Source: Promethearchaeota archaeon (GTDB lineage: Archaea; Asgardarchaeota; Lokiarchaeia; Sigyniarchaeales; SOKP01). Taken from it: DNA of 64,000 nucleotides. The notes below the pieces were generated by a model. That model saw only the letters and a program-made list of their open reading frames with translations. It ran no database searches and was not told where the DNA came from. The stretch lies in contig JAHLWS010000043.1 of NCBI GenBank assembly GCA_019057795.1, positions 1-64,000 on the forward strand. Direction: 5' to 3'. Positions 62,809 to 64,000 of the stretch are shown one piece after another. A program made the translations under genes and the position numbers. Position 1 is the stretch's first letter, and each line of letters starts with the position of its first letter.

Positions 62809-63480
62809 TCACCCACCTAAAATTGATGCTCTTATCTTATAGTACTTCTCTGTATTGATTTTAAAAGAAACCTTTTTATTTTCTTTTTCGATTGTTACTA
62901 AATCCAGATTTTTTAATATTTCAAGATACTTTTTTATAGTATTATAATTCTTTTTTAATCCAGTTGCGATTTCAGTACTCTTTAATGTTTTATTTTCTGA
63001 AATCATAAAATCAATTATTTTTTGAACGATATCTTGTTTTAAATAAAAAAATAACAAATCATATTCTGGATTTGAATCATATTCAAAGATTATTTTTTGA
63101 TTAGCAATTTTTTTTGATCTAGTAAATCTAAATTTTTCTAAACAGGATAAATGCCATAGTGCTTGATTGCTTCCAATGTTAATGGCTCTCATTATTTCAT
63201 TAATATTTGATGGATTCTTCTTTATAAAATTATAAATTTCATTTCTTATGGGATGTTCAATAATATTGTTTTTCATTAATTTTGTTCCAGGAATTAAAAT
63301 TCTTTTTTTAATGAGATTTTTAATTATAAGCTCAATACTATTTTTATTTAGATAAGGGTTAGATTTTACTCTATTATTGATAAATACAACAATATCTTCT
63401 ATTGAAAAGAAAGGTTTCTTTTTTAAATATTCCCTTATTATATCACAAACAATAGATTGAAGGTTATCCGGAGAGCTCAT
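62809..63480 (-). CDS. Two-winged-helix regulator, 223 aa
   Basis: Two wing-like DNA-binding units are seen. One at about 75-125 (IRNEIYNFIKKNPSNINEIM, then NQALWHLSCLEKFRFTRSKK, IIFEYDSNPEY). The other at about 140-210 (IVQKIIDFMISENKTLKSTE, then TGLKKNYNTIKKYLEILKNL, TIEKENKKVSFKI). This matches archaeal two-wHTH transcription factors. An N-terminal third helical unit (SIEDIVVFINNRVKSNPYLN) looks like one more. It could regulate nearby ubiquitin-fold genes. Start ATG 63480. Confidence 0.75.
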   Translation of the reverse strand: MSSPDNLQSIVCDIIREYLKKKPFFSIEDIVVFINNRVKSNPYLNKNSIELIIKNLIKKRILIPGTKLMKNNIIEHPIRNEIYNFIKKNPSNINEIMRAINIGSNQALWHLSCLEKFRFTRSKKIANQKIIFEYDSNPEYDLLFFYLKQDIVQKIIDFMISENKTLKSTEIATGLKKNYNTIKKYLEILKNLDLVTIEKENKKVSFKINTEKYYKIRASILGG

Positions 63481-63752
63481 AAGCTAAAATTTTTATTATG
63501 TTAAATGGTCTGAATTTATTAATCAAATCTTCTTTCTAAACAGTATTCTCACCAATATATATTAATAAATCGTCATTCAATTTATAAATATATGTTCTTA
63601 GGAACTCTACTTAATATATTATTTCGTTTACTTTTTAAAATTAATAAAACTTCAAAATCATTCCAATGGGTTTTTTAATATCATTTTAATATCATTTTAT
63701 TAAATTCTTAAAAAAAAAATAAAATAAAAAAAAAAAGATAAAGTGATTTGAA

Positions 63753-64000
63753 TGAGTTTTGACAACGATTTTGATGAGGAATTAGAACCAGTTAAATCTA
63801 AAACCCCATCAAGTAAAACACCCTCAACAGGCAGAAAGTTGACTTTATATTTCATGTCAACTATTGGTCCTGGTGAAAAGAAGGAAAAATTAACTGTGAA
63901 TGACGCTAATAATGTAAGTGACATTAAACGAACATTAGGAAATTTATATGGACTTGATCCTGAAGAATTTCACCTCTCATCCGGAGGAGTTACCATGGAT
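63753..64000 (+). CDS. Ubiquitin-fold protein, 3' end outside window
   Basis: ATG 63753 opens MSFDNDFDEELEPVKSKTPS, an acidic head like that of the gene at 52676, then the ubiquitin domain LTLYFMSTIGPGEKKEKLTV, SDIKRTLGNLYGLDPEEFHL, SSGGVTMD up to the edge. The match to the 52676 protein is close over all visible domain residues. The last quarter is cut by the window end. A preceding A-rich stretch (63707-63740) probably includes the promoter region. Confidence 0.85.

Noticed and set aside
1..64000. CRISPR array or transposase
   Set aside because: No regularly spaced repeats and no cas gene or DDE/serine transposase were seen. The repeats present are isolated pairs.

Overview
The window is AT-rich archaeal DNA. 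An archaeal-type alanyl-tRNA synthetase, the archaeal D-aminoacyl-tRNA deacylase DTD2, an endonuclease Q-like repair enzyme, FtsZ, Lrp/AsnC and HTH_10-type regulators and TATA-led genes place it in Archaea. A Ras-like GTPase, a GTPase that appears fused to an N-terminal longin-like domain, several ubiquitin-fold proteins and leucine-rich repeats point to an Asgard archaeon, most likely of the Lokiarchaeia type. That assignment is inferred from gene content; no rRNA or tRNA gene was found.

Layout. 1-6 kb: small membrane and zinc-ribbon proteins, a NERD nuclease-domain protein, a D-aminoacylase-like amidohydrolase, and a rubredoxin plus rubredoxin-reductase pair. 6.5-20 kb: an accessory, defence-like region holding a class III cyclase-like protein, several HEPN-like proteins, a three-gene ABC-ATPase operon resembling ABC-3C/Lamassu systems, membrane proteins, gene remnants and a decayed LAGLIDADG endonuclease gene. 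20.8-25.8 kb: thioredoxin-like protein, iron-sulfur flavoprotein, HTH regulator, a ferredoxin gene broken by a short palindromic insertion, a second decayed homing endonuclease, and an overlapping pair of TIR/DUF4062-like genes. 27.4-41.4 kb: mostly housekeeping and Asgard-type genes (GTPases, HEAT protein, glutaredoxin plus ferredoxin-thioredoxin reductase, two HdrD-like proteins, SfsA, Lrp pair, DTD2, Nudix, metallophosphoesterase). 41.7-52.5 kb: core functions (AlaRS, FtsZ, EndoQ) and a TPR/nucleotidyltransferase/coiled-coil operon.

52.6-64 kb: a cluster of ubiquitin-fold genes (one intact, one 3' remnant, one membrane-anchored, one running off the end). Between the intact gene and its 3' remnant lie a leucine-rich repeat gene cut off at a 16-T run and a compact five-gene minus-strand operon: two unrecognised proteins, an SF1 UPF1-like helicase, another unrecognised protein and a ComF-like phosphoribosyltransferase. 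This operon, with its own TATA box and an upstream inverted repeat, is the best candidate here for an undescribed system, probably genome defence or nucleic-acid processing.

Decay is frequent: at least seven genes carry in-frame stops, frameshifts or truncations, concentrated in and beside the accessory segments. Several frameshifts sit in homopolymers and could be assembly errors; raw reads would decide.
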